Below are positions 8,923 through 16,623 of a stretch of DNA of 37,991 nucleotides, piece after piece. The translations under genes were made by a program, and so were the position numbers. Each line of letters opens with the position of its first letter. The stretch's first letter is position 1. Below the pieces are notes generated by a model. That model was given only the letters and a program-made list of their open reading frames with translations, did no database searches and had not been told where the DNA came from. The stretch is from Ornithinicoccus halotolerans (GTDB lineage: Bacteria > Actinomycetota > Actinomycetes > Actinomycetales > Dermatophilaceae): contig NZ_WIQI01000021.1 of NCBI RefSeq assembly GCF_009602535.1, positions 1-37,991 on the forward strand, read 5' to 3'.

Positions 8923-8977
8923 GGTGGCGAGGGCGGCGTCGGGCCCGGCGACCGCGAGCACGTCGAGGAGGACAGCC

Positions 8978-9211
8978 ATGCCGTACTGGTTCAACATCCG
9001 CACCAGGGCGGTGGAGGAGCACGACGACCCGGAGCGGGCACGCGGGGCCGACCTGATGGGGCCCTACGAGACCCGGGACGCGGCCGAGCGGGCGCTCGAC
9101 CAGGCCCGGCAGCGCACCGAGGCCTGGGAGGAGCAGGAGCGCGCCGAGCGGGAGTGGGCCACCGGCGACCCCGACGCGAACGCCTGGGACGCCAACCCGC
9201 TCAACGACTGA
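8978..9211 (+). CDS. Small conserved acidic actinobacterial protein
   Basis: The protein has 77 residues and begins [20 protein letters not shown]. Then come [20 protein letters not shown] and a Glu/Arg-rich helix, ending in [14 protein letters not shown]. Short proteins of this pattern (PYWxNxxTxxVEE.....GPYxTRxEAxxAL) are widespread in actinobacteria and are sometimes annotated as 'SPOR domain' or, wrongly, 'methionine aminopeptidase'. I do not know a function. The 'GPY.TR..A..AL' segment resembles an SPOR-like half repeat, but no signal peptide or membrane anchor is present, so a septal peptidoglycan role is unlikely. ATG 8978 is preceded by GAGGAGGA at a suitable distance. It is divergent from map and overlaps the convergent SRPBCC gene by 11 bases. 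Confidence 0.75.
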   Translation: MPYWFNIRTRAVEEHDDPERARGADLMGPYETRDAAERALDQARQRTEAWEEQERAEREWATGDPDANAWDANPLND

Positions 9212-9611
9212 GCCGGGCCAGCGCCTCCTCCCACCGCTGCCGCAGCGCCGGCACGGGCGCGCCGGCCGGGAGCCGCTCGTGCCGCAGCAGCAGCCGGCTG
9301 CCCGTGCCGGCCGGGTGCAGCTGCAGGTCCACCAGGGTGGCCGGGGCGTGCTCGTCGGCGTGCCAGGAGACCCGCAGCTGCTCACCAGGATGGTAGGAGC
9401 GGGTCACCCCGTGACTGCCGTCGTCGGCGTGCCAGGGCTCACCCTTGCTGCCGAGCCGGGCGCCCTGGCCGAGCAGCGCCTCGACGCCCTCGTGGGTGAC
9501 CAGCCGGGCCCAGACGGCGTCGACCGGCTGGTCGCTGGCCTGCTCGACCTCGACGACCTGCTCGGACTCGCGGTGCCCGGGCGTGTCCTGCTGCGCGGTG
9601 GTCTCGCTCAC
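9201..9611 (-). CDS. SRPBCC (AHSA1/START-like) domain protein
   Basis: This 136-residue single-domain protein matches the SRPBCC/Aha1 pattern. It has VVEVEQASDQPVDAVWARLVTHEGVEALLG at the start, a central strand series (LRVSWHADEHAPATLVDLQLHPAGTGSRLLLRHE) and the C-terminal helix [11 protein letters not shown]. Family members bind hydrophobic ligands in a deep cavity or assist chaperones; the ligand cannot be read from sequence. GTG 9611 has a GAGGAG Shine-Dalgarno close upstream. The 3' end overlaps the convergent 77-residue gene by 11 bases. nadE lies upstream on the same strand, separated by a possible terminator hairpin, so it is probably independently transcribed. Confidence 0.75.
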   Translation of the reverse strand: MSETTAQQDTPGHRESEQVVEVEQASDQPVDAVWARLVTHEGVEALLGQGARLGSKGEPWHADDGSHGVTRSYHPGEQLRVSWHADEHAPATLVDLQLHPAGTGSRLLLRHERLPAGAPVPALRQRWEEALARLSR

Positions 9612-9629
9612 GGCGGCTCCTCGGGGAGG

Positions 9630-9653
9630 GCCCACCGAACGTCCCCGGTGGGC
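9630..9653 (-). terminator. Candidate hairpin terminator after nadE
   Basis: GCCCACCG (9630-9637) and CGGTGGGC (9646-9653) form a perfect 8-bp stem with an 8-base loop, 77 bases beyond the nadE stop. There is no U-tract, which is common for actinobacterial terminators. It sits just upstream of the SRPBCC ribosome site, so it could instead be a leader structure. Confidence 0.4.
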
Positions 9654-9729
9654 AACGGCTAGGTGCCCTTAGCCCACCACCGGCCGCTCCGGCGCGCAAG
9701 GGGGTCGAGCGGCGCGGCCCGCGCCCGGC

Positions 9730-11526
9730 TCAGGCGGTCGGGCCGGACTGCGCGCGCCACCGGCTGGTCACCGGGAGACGCCGGTCGCGGCCGAAGGCCA
9801 GCGGTGTGATCTTGGTGCCCATCGCGCCCTGCCGGCGCTTCCACTCGGCCGCGTCGACGAGCCCGACGACCCGGTCCACGACCTCCGGGTCGAACCCGGC
9901 CTCGAGCAGCTCCTCGCGGCTCTGCCGCTGGCCGACGTAGCGCTCCAGGACCGGGTCGAGCACCTCGTAGGGCGGCAGGCTGTCCGCGTCCACCTGGCCC
10001 GGCGCCAGCTCGGCCGAGGGGGCCTTGGTGATGCTGGACTCCGGGATTGGCGGTCGCTCGCCTCGCCGCACGGCCTCGGCGTTGCGCCACCGGGCCAGCT
10101 CCCACACCAACGTCTTGTAGACGTCCTTGATCGGCGCGAACCCGCCGACGGTGTCGCCGTACATCGTGGAGTAGCCGACCGAGACCTCCGACTTGTTGCC
10201 GTTGGCCAGGACCAGCGCCCCCTCGCTGTTGGAGATGCCCATCCACACGACGCCGCGGACGCGGGCCTGCAGGTTCTCGGCCGCGACGCCCGCCAGCGGC
10301 AGCTCGGCCTGGAAGGCGTCCACCATCGGCTGGATGGGGATGACCCGGTAGTCGGCGCCCACCCGGGCGGCCAGCTCCTCGGCGTCGGAGCGGGAGTGGT
10401 CCGAGGAGTACTGGCTCGGGTTGGAGACCGCGATGATGCGCTGGCCGCCGACGGCGTCGGCGGCCAGCGCCGTGACGAGGGCGGAGTCGATGCCGCCGGA
10501 GACGCCGAGGCAGACCTTGCCGAAGCCGTTCTTGCGCACGTAGTCGCCCAGCCCGGTCGTCAGCGCGGCCCACACCTCGGCGAGGTCGTCGAGCCGCTCG
10601 GCCTGGACGGCCGGGAGCGGCTGGTAGGGCTGGACCGGCTGTTGCGACAGCACCCGGTGCTGCACGTGCGGCGGCGGGTGCGCGGCGTCGGTGCTGTCCG
10701 GGGCGAGGTCCAGGTCGACGGGCACCCGGGCCTCCTGGAACTGCGGGCCCCGCGCCAGCAGCGTCCCGGCGGCGTCGACGACGACGGAGGCGCCGTCGAA
10801 GACCAGCTCGTCCTGGCCCCCGACCAGGTTCACGTAGGCCAGGGTGCATCCCGCCTCGGCGGCGCGGCTGCGGCACAGCTCCAGCCGGGCGTCACCCTTC
10901 CCCCGCTCATAGGGGGAGCCGTTGAGCACCAGCAGCAGCTCGGCGCCGGCCTCCCGGGTCCGGGCCACCGGCCCGCCGTCCTGCCAGAGGTCCTCGCAGA
11001 TGGCCAGCGCCACGTCCACGCCGTGGACCCGCACCACCACCAGGTCCCGCCCCGGTGCGAAGATCCGGCGCTCGTCGAACACGCCGTAGTTGGGCAGGTG
11101 GTGCTTGGCGTAGCGGGCCACCACCTGCCCCCGGTGCAGCACGGCGGCGCAGTTCTGCGGGAGGACCGTCGGCACGTGGGAGGACAGGTCGTCGGCCTCG
11201 TCGGGGGTGCCGTCGCCGTCCAGGTCGGCCACGTTGTCGCGGCTGGTCTCGTCCAGGTACCCCACCACGACGGGCAGCTCCCCGTGGCCGTCGGCGGCCA
11301 GGTCCGCGGCCAGCTGCTGCAGCGCTCGCTGGGAGGCCCGCACGAACGAGCGGCGCAGCGCCATGTCCTCCACCGGGTAGCCGACCAGCGCCATCTCCGG
11401 GAACGCGACCAGGTGGGCGCCCTCCCCGGCGGCGGCCGCCACCTGCTCGCGGATCCGCGCCGCGTTGCCGGCCAGGTCCCCGACCACGGAGTTCAGCTGC
11501 ACCATCACCAGTCGAAGCTGCGCCAT
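9730..11526 (-). CDS. nadE: Glutamine-dependent NAD+ synthase
   Basis: The 598-residue protein joins an N-terminal nitrilase-type glutaminase to a C-terminal ATP-pyrophosphatase synthetase domain. The glutaminase triad is E44 (FPEMALVGY), K141 (RYAKHHLPNYG) and C177 (LAICEDLW). The synthetase P-loop SGGIDS is at residues 343-348, followed by ISNSEGALVLANGNKSE and GTKITPLAFGRDRR. It converts deamido-NAD+ to NAD+ using ammonia from glutamine, the last step of NAD synthesis. ATG 11526 lies seven bases from a TAGGGT box. This supports a leaderless message and argues against the ~78-residue longer in-frame start near 11760. It is divergent from glnA2 with only 55 bases between start codons. Confidence 0.95.
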   Translation of the reverse strand: MAQLRLVMVQLNSVVGDLAGNAARIREQVAAAAGEGAHLVAFPEMALVGYPVEDMALRRSFVRASQRALQQLAADLAADGHGELPVVVGYLDETSRDNVADLDGDGTPDEADDLSSHVPTVLPQNCAAVLHRGQVVARYAKHHLPNYGVFDERRIFAPGRDLVVVRVHGVDVALAICEDLWQDGGPVARTREAGAELLLVLNGSPYERGKGDARLELCRSRAAEAGCTLAYVNLVGGQDELVFDGASVVVDAAGTLLARGPQFQEARVPVDLDLAPDSTDAAHPPPHVQHRVLSQQPVQPYQPLPAVQAERLDDLAEVWAALTTGLGDYVRKNGFGKVCLGVSGGIDSALVTALAADAVGGQRIIAVSNPSQYSSDHSRSDAEELAARVGADYRVIPIQPMVDAFQAELPLAGVAAENLQARVRGVVWMGISNSEGALVLANGNKSEVSVGYSTMYGDTVGGFAPIKDVYKTLVWELARWRNAEAVRRGERPPIPESSITKAPSAELAPGQVDADSLPPYEVLDPVLERYVGQRQSREELLEAGFDPEVVDRVVGLVDAAEWKRRQGAMGTKITPLAFGRDRRLPVTSRWRAQSGPTA

Positions 11527-11533
11527 GCCGGAG

Positions 11534-11539
11534 ACCCTA
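11534..11539 (-). promoter_or_regulatory. -10 box for leaderless nadE transcript
   Basis: Minus-strand TAGGGT, seven bases, then ATG at 11526. Confidence 0.6.
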
Positions 11540-11569
11540 GCCTCGCTGCGCCCCGCTCGGCCGGTGCGG

Positions 11570-11575
11570 CAGGAT
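11570..11575 (+). promoter_or_regulatory. -10 box for leaderless glnA2-glnE transcript
   Basis: CAGGAT, six bases, then ATG at 11582. The box is only 30 bases from the divergent nadE -10, so any -35 regions must overlap. Confidence 0.5.
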
Positions 11576-11581
11576 GGCGGC

Positions 11582-12919
11582 ATGGACCGACAGCAGGAGT
11601 ACGTGCTGCGCACGATCGAGGAGCGCGACATCCGGTTCGTCCGGTTGTGGTTCACCGACGTGCTGGGCGCGCTGAAGTCCGTGGCCGTCGCCCCGGCGGA
11701 GCTGGAGCAGGCCTTCGTCGAGGGCATCGGCTTCGACGGCAGCGCGATCGAGGGCTTCACCAGGGTCTACGAGGCCGACATGATCGTGCAGCCGGACGCG
11801 GCGACCTTCCAGGTGCTGCCCTGGCGGGGTGACAAGCCGGGCACCGCGCGGATGTTCTGTGACATCCGGATGCCGGACGGGCGGGCGGCCGCCGCGGACT
11901 CCCGGCACGTGCTGCGCCGCGCGCTGGACTCCGCCGGGGAGGACGGGTTCACCTTCTACACCCACCCCGAGATCGAGTTCTACCTGTTCAAGGACCCCTA
12001 CGAGCCCGGCCAGCCACCGGTGCCGCTGGACCACGCCGGCTACTTCGACCACGTGGCGCGCGGCGACGGTCACGACTTCCGGCGGGCGGCGATCACGCTG
12101 CTGGAGCAGATGGGCATCTCCGTGGAGTTCAGCCACCACGAGGGCGGCCCGGGGCAGAACGAGATCGACCTGCGCTACGCCGACGCGCTGTCGATGGCCG
12201 ACAACATCATGACCTTCCGCACCGTGGTGCGGGAGGTGGCGCTGCAGCACGGGGCGTTCGCCTCCTTCATGCCCAAGCCGCTGGCCGAGCACCCCGGGTC
12301 GGGGATGCACACCCACCTCTCCCTCTTCGAGGGTGACCAGAACGCCTTCTACGAGCCGACCGCCCGGTACGAGCTGAGCACCGTGGGCCGCCGCTTCACC
12401 GCCGGGGTGCTGCGGCACGCCAGGGAGATCTGCGCGGTCACCAACCAGTGGGTGAACTCCTACAAGCGCATCTGGGGCGGCGCCGAGGCACCGGCCCACG
12501 TGTGCTGGGGCCACAACAACCGCAGCGCGCTGGTCCGGGTGCCCATGTACAGCATCGGCAAGGGGCACTCGCGCCGGGTCGAGATCCGGTCCATCGACGC
12601 CGCCTGCAACCCCTACCTGGCGTTCGCGGTGGTGCTGCAGGCCGGACTCAAGGGGATCCGCGAGGAGTACGAGCTCCCCCCGGAGGCCGAGGACGACGTG
12701 TGGTCGCTCACCCCCGGCGAGCGGCGGGCGATGGGCATCGCCGAGCTGCCGCAGTCGCTCGGGGAGGCGATCGCCGTGATGGAGGACAGCGAGCTGGTCG
12801 CGGAGACCCTCGGCGAGAGCGTGTTCGACTTCTTCCTGCGCAACAAGCGGCAGGAGTGGGCCGACTACCGCTCCCAGGTGACCACCTTCGAGCTCGACCG
12901 GTACCTGGTGCGGTTGTGA
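11582..12919 (+). CDS. glnA2: Glutamine synthetase-like protein GlnA2
   Basis: This 445-residue type I GS-fold protein carries the class signatures FDGSAIEGF (N-terminal), KPLAEHPGSGMHTHLSLF (central glycine-rich loop), HNNRSALVRVP (ATP-binding) and EIRSIDAACNPYLAF (catalytic). Length and position directly upstream of glnE match actinobacterial GlnA2 rather than GlnA1 (~475 residues). In Streptomyces GlnA2 glutamylates polyamines (gamma-glutamylpolyamine synthetase). In mycobacteria GlnA2 is a non-essential GS-like protein. So glutamine formation is not guaranteed. The adenylylation loop reads EEYELPPEAEDD with a tyrosine at residue 363, unlike the canonical NLYDLPP. The start is leaderless, and the stop overlaps glnE by GTGA. 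Confidence 0.88.
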   Translation: MDRQQEYVLRTIEERDIRFVRLWFTDVLGALKSVAVAPAELEQAFVEGIGFDGSAIEGFTRVYEADMIVQPDAATFQVLPWRGDKPGTARMFCDIRMPDGRAAAADSRHVLRRALDSAGEDGFTFYTHPEIEFYLFKDPYEPGQPPVPLDHAGYFDHVARGDGHDFRRAAITLLEQMGISVEFSHHEGGPGQNEIDLRYADALSMADNIMTFRTVVREVALQHGAFASFMPKPLAEHPGSGMHTHLSLFEGDQNAFYEPTARYELSTVGRRFTAGVLRHAREICAVTNQWVNSYKRIWGGAEAPAHVCWGHNNRSALVRVPMYSIGKGHSRRVEIRSIDAACNPYLAFAVVLQAGLKGIREEYELPPEAEDDVWSLTPGERRAMGIAELPQSLGEAIAVMEDSELVAETLGESVFDFFLRNKRQEWADYRSQVTTFELDRYLVRL

Positions 12920-15900
12920 CCCGTCCCGCGGGGACCGCCGAGCTGCTGCGCTCCGGCTTCACCGACGGGGAACGGGCCGGGCGGCTGCTGGAGGAGCTGG
13001 TCGAGCGGTGCGGGGCCGGGCACCTGGAGGACCGCCGGCGGCTGCTGGAGGAGTTCGCCGGCGTGGCCGACCCCGACCAGGCGCTGCTGGGCGTGGTGCG
13101 GCTGGTCGAGGCGGACGGCGAGCTGGTGGACATGGTCGCCACGCCCGGCCCCGCGCGGCAGCGGCTGCTCGCCGTGCTCGGCGCCAGCAGCGCCCTCACC
13201 GACCACCTGGTGCACCATCCCGAGCAGGTGCACGCCGTCAGCGAGCGGGCCCCGGTCGACCCGGCGGCCATCCCGCGGTCGGTGGCGCCGGTCGTGGCCG
13301 CCGCCGAGGCCCCGGAGCGGGCCGGGGAGGAGGACCTGGAGCGCCGCGGCATGGACGCGCTGCGGGTGGCCTACCGGGAGCAGCTGGTGCGCGTGGTGGC
13401 CGACGACCTGACCAGCGAGGACCCGCTGGCGGCGATGCCGCCGGTCGCCGCGGTGCTGGCCGACCTGGCCGGGGCGGCGCTGCAGGCCGCGACCGACCTC
13501 GCTCGCGCACTGGTGCCCGGTAGCGGCGGGGTGCGGTTCGCGGTCGTCGGGCTGGGCAAGTGCGGCGGGCAGGAGCTCAACTACGTCAGCGACGTCGACG
13601 TCATCTTCCTGGCCGAGCCGGACGCCGGGACGAGCGACGACGAGGCCGTCCGCGTCGGCGAGCGGCTCGCCAGCACCGTCATGCGGGTGTGCCACGCCTC
13701 CACCAGCGAGGGCACGCTGTGGCCCGTCGACGCCGCGCTGCGGCCGGAGGGCAAGCAGGGGCCGCTGGTGCGCACGCTGGCCTCGCACCGGGAGTACTAC
13801 CGCCGGTGGGCGCGGACGTGGGAGTTCCAGGCGCTGCTGAAGGCCCGACCGGTCGCCGGGGACCTCGAGCTGGCCCAGGAGTGGTGCGGCATGGTCCGGC
13901 CGCTGGTCTGGGGCGCAGGCTCGCAGCCCGGCTTCGTCGAGGAGGTGCAGGGGATGCGCCGGCGGGTCGAGGAGCAGGTCCCCAGCGCCGAGTCCGACCG
14001 CCAGCTCAAGCTCGGGCCCGGTGGGCTGCGCGACATCGAGTTCAGCGTGCAGCTGCTGCAGCTGGTGCACGGCCGCGCCGACGAGACGCTGCGGTCCGGC
14101 ACCACCCTGGAGGCGCTGGCCGCGCTGCGCGACGGTGGCTACGTGGGCCGGGAGGACGCCGCCGCCCTGGACACCTCCTACCGGTACCTGCGGGTGCTGG
14201 AGCACCGGGTGCAGCTGCACCGGATGCGCCGGACCCACCTGATGCCGGCCGACGAGGCGTCGCTGCGCCGGTTGGGCCGGGCGGTCGGGGAGCGTGGCGA
14301 GGCGGCGGCAGCCGTGCTGCAACGGTGGCGCTCGCACCAGCGAGAGGTGCGCCGGCTGCACGAGCGGCTGTTCTACCGTCCGCTGCTCGTGGCGGTGGCC
14401 CAGCTGTCCACCGACGAGGTGCGGCTCACCCCCGAGGCGGCACGGGAGCGGCTGGCGGCGCTGGGCTTCCGGGACCCGGCCGGGGCGATGCGCCACCTGG
14501 AGGCGCTCACCTCCGGGGTGAGCCGGCGGGCCACCATCCAGCGGCACCTGCTGCCGGTCATGCTCGGCTGGTTCGCCGGCGGAGCCGACCCCGACGCGGG
14601 GCTGCTGGCCTTCCGCCGCATCAGCGAGACGCTCGGCTCCACCCACTGGTACCTGCGGATGCTGCGGGACGAGGGCACCGCCGCCCAGCGGCTCGCCCAC
14701 GTGCTCTCCACGAGCCGCTACGTGGTGGACCTGCTGATCCGCTCGCCGGAGACGGTCGCGCTGCTGGGGGACCAGGCCGGGCTGCAGCCGCCGGGGGCGG
14801 AGGTGCTCGCCGCGCGGATGGCGGCCGCGTCGCGCCGGCACCAGGAGGCCGACGCGGCGTTCCTGGCGGTGCGCACGGTCCGCGCCCGCGAGCTGCTGCG
14901 GGTGGTGCTGGCCGACCTGGTCGGTGACCTGGACCAGGCCGGGGTGCGGTCGGCGCTGACCGCGCTGACCGACTGCCTGCTGCAGGCGGCGCTGGAGGTC
15001 GCCACCCGCGTCGTGCTGGACCGGCGCGGCGAGGAGCAGGCGGTCGACCTGCTGGTGGTGGGGATGGGCCGGCTGGGCGGCGCCGAGCTCGGGTACGTCA
15101 GCGACGCCGACGTCATGTACGTCTACCGGCCCCGCGACTGGGACGAGCAGACCGCGCAGCGGGCAGCCGCCCAGGCCGAGGACATCATCGCCGAGCTGCG
15201 CCGCGGCCTCAGCAAGCCGGGCCCGGACCCGACGCTGGAGCTGGACGCGGGCCTGCGGCCGGAGGGCCGCTCCGGGCCGCTGGTGCGCAGCCTCGAGTCC
15301 TACCAGGCCTACTACGCGCGATGGTCCGCGGGCTGGGAGTCGCAGGCGCTGCTCCGGGCACGGCCGGTGGCCGGGGACGAGCGGCTGGCTGCGGAGTACG
15401 AGTCGTTGATCGACCCGCTGCGCTGGCCCGAGGGCGGGCTGGAGGCGCGCACGGTGCGGGAGATCCGGCGGCTGAAGGCCCGGATGGAGGGCGAGCGGCT
15501 CCCGCGGGGCGCCGACCGGCGCACCCACTTCAAGCTCGGGTACGGGGGGCTGAGCGACGTGGAGTGGGTGGTCCAGCTGCTGCAGCTGGAGCACGGCCAC
15601 GAGGTCGCGGCGCTGCGCACCACCAGCACGCTGGTCGCCATGCAGGCCGCCGTCGAGGCGGGACTGCTCTCCTCCGACGATGCCGCGGCGCTGCGGCGGG
15701 CGTGGTCGTTGGGGTCCCGGTTGCGCGACGCCGGCGTGCTGTGGCGCGGCCGCCCGGTGGACTCGGTCCCGAGCGACGCCCGTGACGCCGAGGGGATCAG
15801 CCGCATCATCGGCCGGGGCCCCGGCCAGGGCGGGGAGCTCGCCGACGAGTGGCGCCGGACCGCGCGACGCTGCCGTCAGGTCGTCGAGCGCGTGTTCTAC

Positions 15901-15936
15901 GGCGAGGAGCCCGGATCCGGGGCCGGCGGTCCGTAG
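12916..15936 (+). CDS. glnE: Bifunctional glutamine synthetase adenylyltransferase/deadenylase
   Basis: The 1006-residue protein contains two nucleotidyltransferase domains. The first holds VVGLGKCGGQELNYVSDVDVIFL (about 210-232) and the second VVGMGRLGGAELGYVSDADVMYVY (about 713-736), each with the G-x-G-K/R..GG.EL.Y.SD.D metal-binding pattern. Each is followed by a helical GlnD-PII-uridylylase-like domain (KLGPGGLRDIEF and KLGYGGLSDVEW). It adds and removes AMP on glutamine synthetase according to nitrogen status. The GTG start at 12916 overlaps the glnA2 stop (GTGA), so the two are coupled; the large open frame that extends upstream is rejected. The length is near the family norm of 945-1000. 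Its TAG stop is also the first three bases of the next promoter's -10 box. Confidence 0.95.
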   Translation: MTRPAGTAELLRSGFTDGERAGRLLEELVERCGAGHLEDRRRLLEEFAGVADPDQALLGVVRLVEADGELVDMVATPGPARQRLLAVLGASSALTDHLVHHPEQVHAVSERAPVDPAAIPRSVAPVVAAAEAPERAGEEDLERRGMDALRVAYREQLVRVVADDLTSEDPLAAMPPVAAVLADLAGAALQAATDLARALVPGSGGVRFAVVGLGKCGGQELNYVSDVDVIFLAEPDAGTSDDEAVRVGERLASTVMRVCHASTSEGTLWPVDAALRPEGKQGPLVRTLASHREYYRRWARTWEFQALLKARPVAGDLELAQEWCGMVRPLVWGAGSQPGFVEEVQGMRRRVEEQVPSAESDRQLKLGPGGLRDIEFSVQLLQLVHGRADETLRSGTTLEALAALRDGGYVGREDAAALDTSYRYLRVLEHRVQLHRMRRTHLMPADEASLRRLGRAVGERGEAAAAVLQRWRSHQREVRRLHERLFYRPLLVAVAQLSTDEVRLTPEAARERLAALGFRDPAGAMRHLEALTSGVSRRATIQRHLLPVMLGWFAGGADPDAGLLAFRRISETLGSTHWYLRMLRDEGTAAQRLAHVLSTSRYVVDLLIRSPETVALLGDQAGLQPPGAEVLAARMAAASRRHQEADAAFLAVRTVRARELLRVVLADLVGDLDQAGVRSALTALTDCLLQAALEVATRVVLDRRGEEQAVDLLVVGMGRLGGAELGYVSDADVMYVYRPRDWDEQTAQRAAAQAEDIIAELRRGLSKPGPDPTLELDAGLRPEGRSGPLVRSLESYQAYYARWSAGWESQALLRARPVAGDERLAAEYESLIDPLRWPEGGLEARTVREIRRLKARMEGERLPRGADRRTHFKLGYGGLSDVEWVVQLLQLEHGHEVAALRTTSTLVAMQAAVEAGLLSSDDAAALRRAWSLGSRLRDAGVLWRGRPVDSVPSDARDAEGISRIIGRGPGQGGELADEWRRTARRCRQVVERVFYGEEPGSGAGGP

Positions 15937-15939
15937 GAT
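15934..15939 (+). promoter_or_regulatory. -10 box for leaderless transcript of the orphan-hisA-sseB operon
   Basis: TAGGAT, six bases, then GTG at 15946. The TAG is also the glnE stop codon, so stop and promoter are fused. Confidence 0.55.
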
Positions 15940-15945
15940 GGCGGT

Positions 15946-16623
15946 GTGACGGTGACCCTCGAGCGGCCCCGGGCGCAGTCGCGCCCCGGCGCGACGCGCG
16001 TCCGGTGCGTGCAGTGGGTCCGCGGCGGCCTGGGTGAGGCGGTCGGGTGGGCCCGGCGCGGGGTGGTCCCCGTCTCCGCCGTACCCGCCGAGGGCTGGAC
16101 GGTGCTGGCGCCGGACGGCCCGGCGCAGGCGAGCGAGCCCTACGACGACCCGGTGCTGCTGCTGCTCAACCGGCGCGTCCCGCGCCGGCTCGGTCCCGCG
16201 GTGGTGATGGGGGAGGTCGACGGCCGGGCGGTGGCGTGCGTGCGCGGGGGAGCCGCCGGCCGCCGTCCACGCTGGCTGGTGTGGGAGCCCGCCGCTGGGC
16301 TGGTGCGGCCCCCAGGGCTGGACCTCGCGGTGCCATCGGTGCTCGTGCGCGCCGCCGGGAGCGGCTCGCCGGCCGAGGTGCGCGAGATCCTCGCCGAGCG
16401 GCACGTCCCCGCCGCGAAGCTGCTCGCGGCGCTGGCCGCTGTGCTCGGGCTCCCGCACGCCCGACTGCTGGTGGCGCCCGAGGAGGCCGGCGAGCTGCCC
16501 GGGCGGGTGCTAGCCGCCCCCTCCCAGCGACAGGTGGACTGGTTCCAGGACGCGGTGCGGGACCGGGTGCTGCTGCAGCAGGAGTGGGCCGCCCAGGAGC
16601 GGCCGGGGGACGACCGGCGGTGA
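15946..16623 (+). CDS. Uncharacterised protein between glnE and hisA
   Basis: I do not recognise this 225-residue protein. It starts VTVTLERPRAQSRPGATRVR, has no membrane segment or signal peptide, and no cysteine cluster or catalytic motif stands out. The middle alternates short hydrophobic strands (WTVLAPDG, DPVLLLLNRR, PAVVMGEVDGRAVACVRG, RWLVWEPAAG). A helical end follows (SPAEVREILAERHVPAAKLL and RQVDWFQDAVRDRVLLQQEW), so an alpha/beta or beta-sandwich plus helices is likely. The start is set by a TAGGAT box six bases upstream. The stop overlaps the HisA-like gene by GTGA, so the two are translationally coupled and may work together. No function proposed. Confidence 0.75.
   Translation: MTVTLERPRAQSRPGATRVRCVQWVRGGLGEAVGWARRGVVPVSAVPAEGWTVLAPDGPAQASEPYDDPVLLLLNRRVPRRLGPAVVMGEVDGRAVACVRGGAAGRRPRWLVWEPAAGLVRPPGLDLAVPSVLVRAAGSGSPAEVREILAERHVPAAKLLAALAAVLGLPHARLLVAPEEAGELPGRVLAAPSQRQVDWFQDAVRDRVLLQQEWAAQERPGDDRR

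Noticed and set aside
12448-12915. Upstream extension of glnE into glnA2
   Set aside because: The frame is open only because of GC bias. GTG 12916 gives the normal N-terminus and a GTGA overlap.
12865-16458. A minus-strand open frame of nearly 1200 codons opposite glnE
   Set aside because: GlnE on the plus strand is unmistakable with both catalytic domains. The antisense frame is a high-GC artefact with Arg/Pro/Gly/His-rich, non-domain sequence.
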